Source: Pelomonas nitida
GTDB taxonomy: Bacteria; Pseudomonadota; Gammaproteobacteria; Burkholderiales; Burkholderiaceae_C
DNA length: 64,000 nt
Direction: 5' to 3'
Assembly: GCF_043555975.1 (NCBI RefSeq)
Contig: NZ_JBIGIA010000002.1
Coordinates: 186,001-250,000, forward strand
Positions 1 through 8,709 of the stretch are shown here, one piece after another (within the stretch, counting starts at the first letter, position 1; each line of letters begins with the position of its first letter). The notes below the pieces were generated by a model that made no database searches, was not told the DNA's origin, and worked only from the letters and a program-made list of their open reading frames with translations. The translations under genes and the position numbers were made by a program.

Positions 1-195
1 CCGGCACCCGTTGACCTCATGCAGCGCGTGAAGGCGTCGATTTGTTCGCACGCCCTTGCGCTCGTGTGCGGAGCTTGCTGCTGCAAGACGGGCCGGCGCA
101 TGCTCGAATGCTGCGTTTTCACGGCTCACTACCCTGAGCCCCCACGCCACACGCCTCCGCAAAACACCAACGGCGGAAGCTTCCCGGAGACAACA

Positions 196-1317
196 ATGAA
201 GCCTTCACGGCAAATCGCCCATCGCGCCCTCGCCGCCCTGTTGATGGCAGCCGGCCTGATCGGCGCAGCACAAGCGGACATCATCATTGGCCAAACCGCC
301 GCCATCACCGGCCCGGTGGCCGCCAGCGTCAAGGAAGTGACGCAGGGCGCCTCGATGTACTTCGACGCGGTGAACGCCGAAGGCGGCGTGCACGGCGAAA
401 AGATCAAGCTGGTGTCGATGGACGACAAGTTCGATCCCAAGCTGTCGGCCATCAACGCCAAGGTGCTGATCGACAAGGGAGCGACCGCACTCTTCCTCAC
501 GCGTGGCACACCGCACACGCAGGCCGTGCTGCCGCTGCTAACTGAATACAAGATCCCGCTGGTGGCGCCCTCCACTGGCGCCATGATCCTGCACAAGCCC
601 GTGCTGCCCTGGGTGTTCAACGTGCGCGCCAGCTATCAACGCGAAGCCGAACGCGCGATCGAGCATCTGAGCCTGATCGGCATGACCCGTATCGCCATTG
701 CGCAAGTCAACGATTCCTTCGGTGACGATGCAGCCCAGGGCGCGCTGGTCGGCCTGGCCAAGACCAACAAGCAAGCCGTCTCCCATGTGAAGTTCGACCG
801 CAACAAGCCGGAGATGGAGTCTGTCGTGACCACGGTGCTGGCCACGCAGCCGCAGGCCGTGCTGTTCATCGGCACCGGCGCGGCCGTCGCCGAAGGCATG
901 AAGGCCGTGCGCGCCAAGGGCTCCACGGCCCAGCTCGTCACGCTGTCCAACAACGCCTCGTCCGGTTTCATCAAGGACCTGGGCGACATCGGTCACGGCG
1001 TCATCGTCAGCCAGATCTTCCCGTACGAACGCTCCATCGCCAAACCCCTCATCAAGGATGCAATGGAAGCCGCACGCAAGACCGGCGTCGAACTCACGCC
1101 CAGCATGGTCGAAGGCTATTCGTCTGCCAAGGTGCTGGTGGAAGGCCTCAAGCGCGCCGGCAAGCAACCCACGCGCGAGGGCCTGCGCAAAGCCCTCGAG
1201 ACCATCAGCCGCTTTGACCTTGGTGGCGTCGAGGTCGGCTACAGCGCCGCCGATCACAGCGGCATGGACTACGTGGACCTGGCCATCGTCGATCAGTCGG
1301 GTAAATTCCGACGCTGA
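196..1317 (+). CDS. ABC transporter substrate-binding protein, branched-chain amino acid type (copy 1)
   Basis: Periplasmic binding protein of the Peripla_BP_6/LivK type, 373 aa. The ATG at 196 follows GGAGA and opens a clear Sec signal peptide (Lys/Arg start, hydrophobic core, cleavage after Ala-Gln-Ala near residue 27). The mature protein begins with the GQTAAITGP block typical of amino-acid binding proteins. The longer open frame to position 19 lacks the signal peptide at its front and was not used. No permease or ATPase gene is adjacent, so it may feed a transporter encoded elsewhere or act as a periplasmic sensor. A close paralogue follows after a terminator. Family assignment is firm; the ligand is unknown, although the nearby kynurenine operon makes an aromatic compound possible. 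Confidence 0.85.
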   Translation: MKPSRQIAHRALAALLMAAGLIGAAQADIIIGQTAAITGPVAASVKEVTQGASMYFDAVNAEGGVHGEKIKLVSMDDKFDPKLSAINAKVLIDKGATALFLTRGTPHTQAVLPLLTEYKIPLVAPSTGAMILHKPVLPWVFNVRASYQREAERAIEHLSLIGMTRIAIAQVNDSFGDDAAQGALVGLAKTNKQAVSHVKFDRNKPEMESVVTTVLATQPQAVLFIGTGAAVAEGMKAVRAKGSTAQLVTLSNNASSGFIKDLGDIGHGVIVSQIFPYERSIAKPLIKDAMEAARKTGVELTPSMVEGYSSAKVLVEGLKRAGKQPTREGLRKALETISRFDLGGVEVGYSAADHSGMDYVDLAIVDQSGKFRR

Positions 1318-1323
1318 GCTCGC

Positions 1324-1352
1324 GGGGCCCTTGAGGCCCCTTTCCTTTTTTT
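1324..1352 (+). terminator. Rho-independent terminator after first binding protein
   Basis: GGGGCC and GGCCCC form a six-pair stem around a CTTGA loop, followed by a T-rich run. It lies directly after the stop codon of the first binding-protein gene and would separate the two tandem copies. Confidence 0.75.
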
Positions 1353-1393
1353 GCTCCCGCCGTAGGGCGGGATGTCGCCCACGGAGGCCCCAC

Positions 1394-2515
1394 ATGACGT
1401 CCACCCGGCACTTCACCCGCCGAATCATCGCTACCGCCTTTGCCGCAGTGGGCCTGCTGGCCACGGCAAGGGCCGACATCGTCATCGGGCAAACCGCCGC
1501 CATCACCGGCCCGGTGGCCAGCAGCGTCATGGAAGTGACACAGGGCGCCAAGATCTACTTCGACAGCGTGAACGCCACCGGCGGCATCGGCGGGCAGAAG
1601 ATCAGCCTCGTGTCGCTGGACGACAAGTTCGACCCCAAGCTCTCTGCCGTCAATGCGCGCAAGCTCATCGACCAGGGCGTGCTCGCGCTGTTCCTGACCC
1701 GCGGCACGCCGCATACCCAGGCGGTGCTGCCGCTGTTGGCCGAGCACAAGATCGCCCTCGTCGCCCCGTCGACAGGCGCCATGGTCCTGCACAAGCCGGT
1801 CAACCCCTGGCTGTTCAACGTCCGCGCCTCCTACCAGCGCGAGGCCGAGCGCGCCATCGAGCACATGGGCGTGATCGGCGCGACGCGCATCGCCATCGTC
1901 CAGGTTGACGATTCCTTCGGCGACGACGCCGCCGCCGGCGCGATGGCGGGGCTCGCCAAGGCCAAGCACACGCCGGTGGCCCACGAGAAATACGGGCGTG
2001 ACGCGCCGACGCTCGGACCGATCGTCGACCGCCTGATCACCAAGCAGCCGCAAGCCGTGCTCTTCATCGGCACGGGCGACGCGGTGGCGCACGGCATGAA
2101 GGCGCTGCGCGCCGCCGGCTCCACGGCGCAGCTGATCACGCTGTCCAACAACGCCTCGGCCGGCTTCATCCGTGACCTGGGCCCCGTGGCGCGCGGTGTC
2201 ATCGTGAGCCAGGTCTTCCCGCACGAGCGCTCCATCGCCCATTCGATGATCAAGGACGCACTGGAAAGCGCGCGCAAGGCTGGCCTGGAACTCACGCCCA
2301 GCATGGTGGAAGGCTACGCGTCCGCCAAAGTGCTGGTCGAAGGCCTGCGCCGCGCGGGCCCCAAGCCGACCCGCCAGTCGCTGCGTGACGCACTGGACGG
2401 CATGAAGCGCTTCGACCTGGGCGGCATCGAACTGAGCTACACACCGGCCGACCACAGCGGATTGCAATACGTGGACCTGGCCATCCTCGACGAGACCGGC
2501 AAGTTCCGCCGCTGA
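1394..2515 (+). CDS. ABC transporter substrate-binding protein, branched-chain amino acid type (copy 2)
   Basis: Second Peripla_BP_6 protein, also exactly 373 aa, with GGAGG before the ATG at 1394 and a signal peptide ending near residue 27. It shares long blocks with copy 1, including GQTAAITGPVA, LFLTRGTPHTQAVLPLL, RASYQREAERAIEH and ELTPSMVEGY. It is clearly a tandem duplicate that has diverged, mostly at surface positions. The intergenic terminator means it may be expressed separately from copy 1. There is no transporter membrane component nearby. Whether the copies bind different ligands cannot be read from the sequence. Confidence 0.85.
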   Translation: MTSTRHFTRRIIATAFAAVGLLATARADIVIGQTAAITGPVASSVMEVTQGAKIYFDSVNATGGIGGQKISLVSLDDKFDPKLSAVNARKLIDQGVLALFLTRGTPHTQAVLPLLAEHKIALVAPSTGAMVLHKPVNPWLFNVRASYQREAERAIEHMGVIGATRIAIVQVDDSFGDDAAAGAMAGLAKAKHTPVAHEKYGRDAPTLGPIVDRLITKQPQAVLFIGTGDAVAHGMKALRAAGSTAQLITLSNNASAGFIRDLGPVARGVIVSQVFPHERSIAHSMIKDALESARKAGLELTPSMVEGYASAKVLVEGLRRAGPKPTRQSLRDALDGMKRFDLGGIELSYTPADHSGLQYVDLAILDETGKFRR

Positions 2516-2541
2516 AGCGGCGCCCGCGCACTGGCGGGCAA

Positions 2542-2570
2542 TTGACACCGCGTTGGAATTCACCGACACC
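2542..2570 (+). promoter_or_regulatory. Possible promoter of the kynurenine operon
   Basis: A perfect TTGACA -35 hexamer stands at 2542-2547, about 45 bp before the kynB start. No good -10 is seen 16-18 bp downstream, so this is a weak call. Confidence 0.3.
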
Positions 2571-2590
2571 ATGAGCTTGCCGCCGCAGCT

Positions 2591-3259
2591 ATGGTGTCGC
2601 CCGCCATGCCTTCCTCCGCCACGCCCGTCGCCCCACCGCGCCTGTGGGATATCTCGCCCCTCGTTGCCCCTGATGCGCCCATCTTCCCCGGCGACGAGCC
2701 CTACCGCCTGACCTGGACGGCGCGGCTCACGCCGGGCTGCCCCGTGAACCTCAGCGCGATGACGATGTCGCCCCACGTGGGCGCGCACGCAGACGCGCCG
2801 CTGCACTACGCCAACGATGCGCCCGCCATCGACGAGGTGCCGCTGGACACCTACCTCGGCCGCTGCCGCGTCATCCATGCCATCGGCGCCGCGCCGCTGA
2901 TCCTCGTCGAGCACCTGCGCCACGCCGAGGCCGAGCTGCCGCCGCGGGTGCTGGTGCGCACGCTGGCCCGGGCCGACACCCACTGGAACCCCGGCTTCAG
3001 CGCCTACGCGCCCGAGGCCGTGGACTGGCTGGCCGCGCGCGGCGTGAAGCTCATCGGCATCGACACGCCCAGCGTCGACCCGGCCGACTCCAAGGCCCTG
3101 GACAGCCACCAGCAACTGCGCCGCCACGACCTGCGCGTGCTGGAGAACCTCGTGCTCGACGACGTGCCCGAGGGCGACTACGAGCTGATCGCCCTGCCGC
3201 TCAAACTCCAAGGCGCCTGTGCCAGCCCGGTGCGCGCCATCCTGAGGGACCTGCCATGA
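2591..3259 (+). CDS. kynB: Kynurenine formamidase (arylformamidase)
   Basis: Cyclase/KynB-family metal-dependent hydrolase, 222 aa, cleaving N-formylkynurenine to kynurenine and formate in the tryptophan-to-anthranilate pathway. The metal-binding signature HVGAHADAP lies at residues 62-70, with His62, His66 and Asp68 as probable zinc ligands. The LWDISP and GDEPY blocks near the N-terminus are typical of KynB. An in-frame ATG at 2606 would give a start closer to the usual KynB length (about 210 aa) and is equally plausible. The stop overlaps the kynU start by four bases (ATGA), so the genes are translationally coupled. With kynU and kynA following, the assignment is secure. Confidence 0.93.
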   Translation: MVSPAMPSSATPVAPPRLWDISPLVAPDAPIFPGDEPYRLTWTARLTPGCPVNLSAMTMSPHVGAHADAPLHYANDAPAIDEVPLDTYLGRCRVIHAIGAAPLILVEHLRHAEAELPPRVLVRTLARADTHWNPGFSAYAPEAVDWLAARGVKLIGIDTPSVDPADSKALDSHQQLRRHDLRVLENLVLDDVPEGDYELIALPLKLQGACASPVRAILRDLP

Positions 3260-4509
3260 ATCTCGACGATGCGAACCGCCTCGACGCGGCCGACCCGCTG
3301 CGCGCCCTGCGCGAGCTCTTCACGCTGCCGGAGGGCCTGACCTACCTGGACGGCAATTCCCTGGGCGCCCTGCCCCGCGCCACCCCGGCGCGGCTGCAGC
3401 GCGCCGTCGAGCAGGAATGGGGGCAAGGCCTGATCAAGAGCTGGAACAGCGCGGGCTGGATCGACCTGCCCCGCCGCCTGGGCGACCGGCTGGCGCCCTG
3501 GCTGGGCGCGCGCCCGGGCGAGGTGCTCGTGGCCGATTCCACGTCGGTCAACCTCTACAAGGTGCTGCACGCCGCGCTGCAGCTGCAGCAGGGCCAGCGC
3601 AAAGTCATCGTCAGCGAGCGCAGCAACTTCCCGACGGACAACTACATCGCGCAGAGCGTGGCGCGCGCACACGGCGGCGAACTCATCCTCGTCGAGCAGC
3701 CCGAAGACATCGCGCCGCTGCTGGACGAGCGCTGCGCCGTGCTGATGCTCACGCACGTCAACTACCGCACCGGCCGCATGCACGACATGGGCTTGCTGAC
3801 GCGCTGGGCGCAGCAGGCCGGTGCGCTCGCCGTGTGGGACCTGGCGCACAGCGCCGGCGCCGTGCCCATCGACCTGCTGGGCACCGCCGCCGATTTCGCC
3901 ATCGGTTGCGGCTACAAATACCTCAACGGCGGCCCCGGCGCGCCGGCCTTCGTCTGGATGCACCCGCGCCACGACGGCCAGATCTGGCAGCCGCTCACCG
4001 GCTGGCTGGGCCATGCCTCGCCGTTCGACTTCGACAGCGACTACCAACCCGCGCCGGGCATCCAGCAATACCAGTGCGGCACGCCGCCGCTGCTGTCGAT
4101 GACGGCGCTGGACACCGCGCTGGATGTCTACGACGCGGCCCAGAAGCTCGGCGGCATCCGCGCGCTGCGCAACAAGTCGCTCGCGCTGACGGAGGCCTTC
4201 ATGGGCGCCGTGGAAGAGCGCGTGCCGGGTGCCGCCATCGCCACGCCGCGCGACGCAGCGCTGCGCGGCTCGCAGGTGTCGTTCGCGCTGCCGCGCGGCA
4301 CCGATGGCTACGCCGTCATGCAGGCGCTGATCGCCCGCGGCGTCATCGGCGACTTCCGCGCGGGCGACCCCGAGCTGCTGCGCTTCGGCTTCGCGCCGAT
4401 GTACAACGGTTTTGCCGACGTCGTGCGGGCCGTGGACGCGCTGGAGGACATCATCGCGACACGGGCCTGGGACCGCCCCGAGTTCATCAGCCGCTCCAAG
4501 GTGACCTGA
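3256..4509 (+). CDS. kynU: Kynureninase
   Basis: PLP-dependent fold-type I hydrolase, 417 aa, splitting kynurenine to anthranilate and alanine. The YLDGNSLG block near residue 32 and GCGYKYLNGGPG at 217-228 are kynureninase hallmarks; Lys221 is the expected Schiff-base lysine. Length is normal for the family. Its start overlaps the kynB stop (ATGA), and kynA follows after three bases, giving a compact kynBUA operon. The intact active-site signature and neighbours leave little doubt. Confidence 0.96.
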   Translation: MNLDDANRLDAADPLRALRELFTLPEGLTYLDGNSLGALPRATPARLQRAVEQEWGQGLIKSWNSAGWIDLPRRLGDRLAPWLGARPGEVLVADSTSVNLYKVLHAALQLQQGQRKVIVSERSNFPTDNYIAQSVARAHGGELILVEQPEDIAPLLDERCAVLMLTHVNYRTGRMHDMGLLTRWAQQAGALAVWDLAHSAGAVPIDLLGTAADFAIGCGYKYLNGGPGAPAFVWMHPRHDGQIWQPLTGWLGHASPFDFDSDYQPAPGIQQYQCGTPPLLSMTALDTALDVYDAAQKLGGIRALRNKSLALTEAFMGAVEERVPGAAIATPRDAALRGSQVSFALPRGTDGYAVMQALIARGVIGDFRAGDPELLRFGFAPMYNGFADVVRAVDALEDIIATRAWDRPEFISRSKVT

Positions 4510-4512
4510 GCC

Positions 4513-5340
4513 ATGTCGACCGTCGAACACCACGGCGCCCAGCTCGATTTCTCGCGCGACATGAGCTATGGCGACTACCTGCAACTCGATGCCATCCTGA
4601 ACGCGCAAACCCCGCTCTCGCCCGACCACAACGAGATGCTGTTCATCGTGCAGCACCAGACATCCGAGCTGTGGATGAAGCTGATGCTGCACGAGCTGCA
4701 GGCCGCCGTCGCCAACGTCGCGGCCGACCGCCTGCCCGAAGCCTTCAAGATGCTCGCCCGCGTGTCGCGCATCATGGAGCAGCTCGTGCACGCCTGGGAC
4801 GTGCTCGCGACGATGACGCCGCCGGAGTACAGCGCCATCCGACCCTACCTGGCCAAGAGCAGCGGCTTTCAGAGCGCGCAGTACCGGCGCATCGAATTCA
4901 TGCTGGGCAACAAGAACCCGGCCATGCTCAAGCCCCACGAACACCGGCCCGACCTGCTGGCGCAAGTCCGGCAGGCCTTCGAGGCGCCGTCGCTGTACGA
5001 CGAGGCGATCCAGCTCATGGCCCGCCGTGGCGTCGCCGTGCCGACCGCCCATCTGCAGCGCGACTGGACCCAGCCCCATGTGGCCAGCGACGGCGTGAAG
5101 GCCGCCTGGCTCAGCGTCTACCGCGACCCGCAACAGCACTGGGACCTCTACCAGATGGGCGAGGAGCTGGTGGACCTGGAAGACGCGTTCCGCCTCTGGC
5201 GCTTTCGCCACGTGACGACCGTGGAACGCGTCATCGGCTTCAAGCGCGGCACCGGCGGCACCGGCGGCGTCAGCTACCTGCGCAAGATGCTGGACGTGGT
5301 GCTGTTCCCGGAGCTGTGGGCCTTGCGGACCGAACTATGA
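4513..5340 (+). CDS. kynA: Tryptophan 2,3-dioxygenase
   Basis: Haem-dependent dioxygenase, 275 aa, opening the indole ring of tryptophan to give N-formylkynurenine, the first step of the operon's pathway. The DEMLFIVQHQTSELW-like block at about residues 37-52 and the C-terminal RHVTTVERVIG plus GTGGTGG segments (axial haem His near residue 236) are diagnostic. It is the third gene of kynBUA. Its stop overlaps the start of an outer-membrane protein gene by four bases. Confidence 0.96.
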   Translation: MSTVEHHGAQLDFSRDMSYGDYLQLDAILNAQTPLSPDHNEMLFIVQHQTSELWMKLMLHELQAAVANVAADRLPEAFKMLARVSRIMEQLVHAWDVLATMTPPEYSAIRPYLAKSSGFQSAQYRRIEFMLGNKNPAMLKPHEHRPDLLAQVRQAFEAPSLYDEAIQLMARRGVAVPTAHLQRDWTQPHVASDGVKAAWLSVYRDPQQHWDLYQMGEELVDLEDAFRLWRFRHVTTVERVIGFKRGTGGTGGVSYLRKMLDVVLFPELWALRTEL

Positions 5341-6440
5341 GGCTGGCGCTCGCGCTGCTGTCCATCTCCGCGTCCTCCCAGGCTGCGGACCGCAGCTTCC
5401 AGGCCGAAGGCGTGGACACCGGCGCCGGCATCGGCCCCCGCTGGGTGGCGCAGGCCGGCACCGGTGTGGCCGCGGCGGACGACCTCTACGCGATCTACAC
5501 CAACCCGGCCGGCCTGCTGGGCGTGCAGGGCTTCGAGTTCAGCATCTCGCGTCAGCTCAACGCCCGGCTGCACGCCTACAACTTCATCGGCGCGGCCTGG
5601 CGGCTGCCACTGCCGCAAGACTGGGGTTTCAAGGCCACGGTGGCCGGCAGCTTCTACCCCCGCATCCACGCCCGGGCCAGCGGCAACTACACCGATACCG
5701 ATTTCGAAAGCCTGTTCCTGCGCTTCCTGCTGCCCGGCGTGGACGGCAACTTCGATGGCGATATCGACAGCAAGACCAAGACCTGGCGCTACGCCGCCGC
5801 GCTCGCTCCGTCCGGCGACAGCCCATGGACCTTGGGCTTCTACGTCGACCGCATCGACTGCAAGTCCAACTTCTGCGGTGTGCATGCGCATTCCAACGGC
5901 TACACCGTGCAGTCCACCGGCGCCAGGGCCACGGCCTTCGGCCTGAGCCTGCGCTACCAGCTCAGCCCCGACCTGACGCTGGGCGCCCAGGTCAGCGACC
6001 TCAACACCAAGCTCGATATCCACGTCACGACCACCGACGCGGCCGGCACGCGCGAGTCCAACACCACAGCGCACTTCCCGCGCAAGCTGGCCGCAGGCCT
6101 GGCCTGGCGCTGGACGGGCGCCACGACGGTAAGCGGCGACATCGAGTCCACCCACGGCCGCTACGGCAGCACGCAGATCGACCTGCAGATGCTGCGCTTT
6201 GGCCTGGAGCACCGCATGGCACCCTGGGCCTGGCGAGCCGGGCTGCTGGTGCCGCTGCGCATCCGCTCCAGCGATTCAGGCCGGCTCAAGCTGCCTGCGC
6301 CGGCTGCACCCACCGCCGGCCTGGGCTGGCAGCAAGGGCCGCTCAAGGTGGACCTCGCCGTCTATGCCCATACCGCGATGAGCATGCACAAGGGCAAGCT
6401 CAGTCCGGCAGCAGACCTGAGCCTGACGCTGGCGTTCTGA
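5337..6440 (+). CDS. Outer-membrane beta-barrel protein coupled to kyn operon
   Basis: A 367-aa protein with a short signal peptide ending at Ser-Gln-Ala-Ala near residue 17. After it come alternating hydrophobic strands, an asparagine-rich YTNPAGLLG segment near residue 60 reminiscent of FadL/OmpP1-type barrels, and a final ...LSLTLAF ending in Phe, as expected for barrel assembly. The start ATGA overlaps the kynA stop, so it should be co-expressed with tryptophan catabolism. A role in uptake of tryptophan or another hydrophobic aromatic is an inference from context. Two internal cysteines near residue 180 may form a disulfide. Confidence 0.7.
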   Translation: MRLALALLSISASSQAADRSFQAEGVDTGAGIGPRWVAQAGTGVAAADDLYAIYTNPAGLLGVQGFEFSISRQLNARLHAYNFIGAAWRLPLPQDWGFKATVAGSFYPRIHARASGNYTDTDFESLFLRFLLPGVDGNFDGDIDSKTKTWRYAAALAPSGDSPWTLGFYVDRIDCKSNFCGVHAHSNGYTVQSTGARATAFGLSLRYQLSPDLTLGAQVSDLNTKLDIHVTTTDAAGTRESNTTAHFPRKLAAGLAWRWTGATTVSGDIESTHGRYGSTQIDLQMLRFGLEHRMAPWAWRAGLLVPLRIRSSDSGRLKLPAPAAPTAGLGWQQGPLKVDLAVYAHTAMSMHKGKLSPAADLSLTLAF

Positions 6441-6505
6441 CCGGCAGTCAACGGCCACGACCGGCGCTACCCGTCGCCACCTGGGCCCGGCCGCCCCCCG
6501 GCTCC

Positions 6506-6511
6506 TACAAT
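6506..6511 (+). promoter_or_regulatory. Likely -10 box before aminopeptidase gene
   Basis: TACAAT in the short gap before the aminopeptidase P gene resembles the common Burkholderiales -10 element. No strong -35 is visible upstream. Confidence 0.35.
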
Positions 6512-6573
6512 CTGCGGCACCCCTCCATGACCCGGCCCCCACCCGGTTCGGGTCCGCGATGAGGCCTGACGCC

Positions 6574-8391
6574 ATGGACACCCGCACCTCCGAAACCCGA
6601 CTGCGCATCGAGCGCCTGCGCGACGCTCTCGTCGCCCATCACGTGCACGCCGTGCTCGTGCCGTCCAGTGATCCGCACCTGTCGGAGTACCTGCCCGAGC
6701 GCTGGCAAGGGCGTCAGTGGGCGTCGGGCTTCACGGGGTCGGTCGGCAGCCTGGTCGTCACGCGCGACCGCGCAGCGCTGTTCGCCGACAGCCGCTACTG
6801 GACGCAGGCCGAAGCCCAGCTCGCCGGCAGCGGCATCCAGCTGGAGAAGATGAACTCCGGCGCGTCGACGATCTACATCGAGTGGATCGCCCAGCAACTG
6901 CAGCCCGGCGAGACGCTTGCCGTGGACGGCCAGGTGCTCGGGCTGGCGCTGGCCAACCAGTTGCGTGCCGGCCTGGGCCGCAAAGCCGTGGCGCTGCGAA
7001 CCGACCTCGACCTGATCCAGTCAGCTTGGGACGACCGCCCCGGCTTGCCCGCCGCCCCCGTGTACGAGCATCTGCCGCCCCAGGCGGCCGTGCCGCGCGC
7101 CGACAAGCTGGCCCGCGTGCGCGCGGCCATGGCCGCCATCGGCGCGACACACCACCTGGTCTCGACCGTCGACGACGTCGCCTGGCTGCTGAACCTGCGC
7201 GGCAGCGATGTCGACTGCAACCCGGTCTTCATCGCCCACCTGCTGCTGGATGCCGCCAGCGGCCAGCTCTTCGTGGCCGACGGCAAGGTCCCTGCCGATG
7301 TGGCGGCGCGGCTCGCTGCCGACGGCATCCGGCTGTCGCCCTATGCGCAGGCCGCCTCGGCGCTGGCCGCACTGCCCGCCGACGCCACGCTGCTGATCGA
7401 CCCGCGCCGCGTCACGCTCGGGCTGCGCGACGCCGCGCCGGCCGGCGTCAAACTCGTCGAGCAGATCAACCCGAGCACCTTGCTGAAGAGCCGCAAGACG
7501 CCGGCCGAGGCAGCCTTCGTCCGCGAGACCATGGCCGAGGACGGCGCGGCGATGTGCGAGTTCTACGCCGAGTTCGAGGCCTCGCTGGCCCGCGGCGAGC
7601 GCTGGAGCGAACTGGACATCGACACCCGACTGACGGCCGCCCGCAAGCGCCGCCCGGGTTTCGTCGGCCTGAGCTTCTCCACGATCGCCGGCTTCAACGC
7701 CAACGGCGCCCTGCCGCACTACCACGCCACGCCCGAGTCGTTCGCACAGATCGCCGGCGACGGCCTGCTGCTCATCGACTCCGGCGGCCAGTACCTGGGC
7801 GGCACGACGGACATCACCCGCGTGTGGCCGATCGGCAAGGTCAGCGCCGCTCAGAAGCGCGACTACACGCTGGTGCTCAAGGGCACGCTGGCGCTGTCAC
7901 GCGCCCGCTTCCCGCGGGGCACGCTCAGCCCCATGCTGGACGCCATTGCGCGGGCACCGCTGTGGGCACACGGCCTGGACTACGGCCACGGCACCGGTCA
8001 CGGCGTGGGCTACTTCATGAACGTGCACGAGGGGCCGCAGAGCATTTCCAAGGCCATCCCCGAGCCGAGCATGGCCATGGAGCCCGGCATGATCACCTCC
8101 ATCGAACCGGGCCTCTACCGCCCCGGCCAGTGGGGCGTGCGCATCGAGAACCTGGTGCTCAACGTGGTGGTCGACACCCCCGAGAACCACGCCTTCGGCG
8201 AGATGCTGGGCTTCGAGACGCTGACGCTGTGCCCCATCGACACGCGCTGCATCGACACGAGCCTGCTGAGCGCCGACGAGATCGGTTGGCTGAACGACTA
8301 TCACGCCACCGTGCGCGACCGGCTGCGCTCCCGCGTCGACGGCGCGGCACTCGCCTGGCTGCTGGCCCGCACCGAGCCGCTCGCGGCATGA
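6574..8391 (+). CDS. Xaa-Pro aminopeptidase (M24B family, large APP1 type)
   Basis: Metallopeptidase of about 605 aa releasing N-terminal residues next to proline. It has two creatinase-like N-terminal domains (residues about 1-300), the M24 pita-bread domain and a C-terminal M24C extension, the architecture of eukaryote-like APP1 rather than E. coli PepP. Metal ligands are visible as the Asp of IDSGGQY, the Asp of TTDITR, the His of HGTGHGVG, and two Glu in SIEPGLY and RIENLVLN. The ATG at 6574 follows GAGG; an in-frame ATG at 6559 has no ribosome-binding site. Monocistronic, and followed by a terminator that belongs to the opposite strand. Confidence 0.9.
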   Translation: MDTRTSETRLRIERLRDALVAHHVHAVLVPSSDPHLSEYLPERWQGRQWASGFTGSVGSLVVTRDRAALFADSRYWTQAEAQLAGSGIQLEKMNSGASTIYIEWIAQQLQPGETLAVDGQVLGLALANQLRAGLGRKAVALRTDLDLIQSAWDDRPGLPAAPVYEHLPPQAAVPRADKLARVRAAMAAIGATHHLVSTVDDVAWLLNLRGSDVDCNPVFIAHLLLDAASGQLFVADGKVPADVAARLAADGIRLSPYAQAASALAALPADATLLIDPRRVTLGLRDAAPAGVKLVEQINPSTLLKSRKTPAEAAFVRETMAEDGAAMCEFYAEFEASLARGERWSELDIDTRLTAARKRRPGFVGLSFSTIAGFNANGALPHYHATPESFAQIAGDGLLLIDSGGQYLGGTTDITRVWPIGKVSAAQKRDYTLVLKGTLALSRARFPRGTLSPMLDAIARAPLWAHGLDYGHGTGHGVGYFMNVHEGPQSISKAIPEPSMAMEPGMITSIEPGLYRPGQWGVRIENLVLNVVVDTPENHAFGEMLGFETLTLCPIDTRCIDTSLLSADEIGWLNDYHATVRDRLRSRVDGAALAWLLARTEPLAA

Positions 8392-8458
8392 CCCGGCGGG
8401 CGGCCACGGGGGGATGACCCGCGACGGTGGCCGCTCGGCGCGGTGGCCCATCGCACAT

Positions 8459-8496
8459 AAAAAAGCCCGCAGGAACCGATGAAGGAACCTGCGGGC
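8459..8496 (-). terminator. Strong Rho-independent terminator of the luxR-peptide transcript
   Basis: GCCCGCAGG (8465-8473) pairs with CCTGCGGGC (8488-8496); on the minus strand the stem is followed by six T. It ends leftward transcription from the luxR/17-codon ORF region. A second hairpin with 7-bp arms (8503-8509 and 8516-8522) and a third (8535-8541 and 8553-8559) lie just upstream in the same transcript. Confidence 0.85.
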
Positions 8497-8558
8497 GCAA
8501 GACGTTCGGGGGGCGCCGAACGAAAGAGTTGGTAAAGCTGTCTTTCAGCGAAACAGCT

Positions 8559-8612
8559 TCAGGAGCCGCCGCCGTACGGCAGCCCCAGCAATTCAGCAAT
8601 GAACTTCCACAT
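8559..8612 (-). CDS. Putative 17-residue peptide downstream of luxR
   Basis: Short ORF reading MWKFIAELLGLPYGGGS, found by eye. GGAG ends five bases before the ATG, a well-placed Shine-Dalgarno. A lux-box-like palindrome lies 71-88 bp upstream of the ATG, and the transcript ends at a strong terminator with no further gene, so the ORF is not a leader peptide for something downstream. The peptide is hydrophobic in its first two thirds and ends in Pro-Tyr-Gly-Gly-Gly-Ser. It has no signal peptide or double-glycine leader in the usual form. It could be a signal for the adjacent LuxR protein or part of a regulatory RNA. I do not recognise a family. Confidence 0.5.
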   Translation of the reverse strand: MWKFIAELLGLPYGGGS

Positions 8613-8682
8613 AAGCTCTCCACCTGGCCGATCGGCCGATTGCCAATGATCCACAGTCTGTAGGAAAGACAGCGCTGGCGGA

Positions 8683-8700
8683 ACTACAAACCCTGGTAGT
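8683..8700 (-). promoter_or_regulatory. lux-box-like palindrome A, before the 17-codon ORF
   Basis: The imperfect inverted repeat ACTACAAACCCTGGTAGT lies between the luxR stop and the small ORF. A weak TACAGA -10 (8657-8662, minus strand) is centred 32 bp from the palindrome centre, the spacing expected when a LuxR protein binds near -42. A near-identical palindrome is found before luxR itself. Confidence 0.55.
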
Positions 8701-8709
8701 CCCGGTGAC

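Noticed and set aside
1..195. Possible small gene or promoter at the left edge
   Set aside because: An open frame extends here but lacks a ribosome-binding site and a signal peptide at its front; the TTGACC at about 10 has no matching -10.
8159..8623. A 154-codon minus-strand frame across the 17-codon ORF and the aminopeptidase 3' end
   Set aside because: It reads through a strong terminator and into the aminopeptidase gene; the 17-codon frame has the proper ribosome-binding site and ends before the hairpins.
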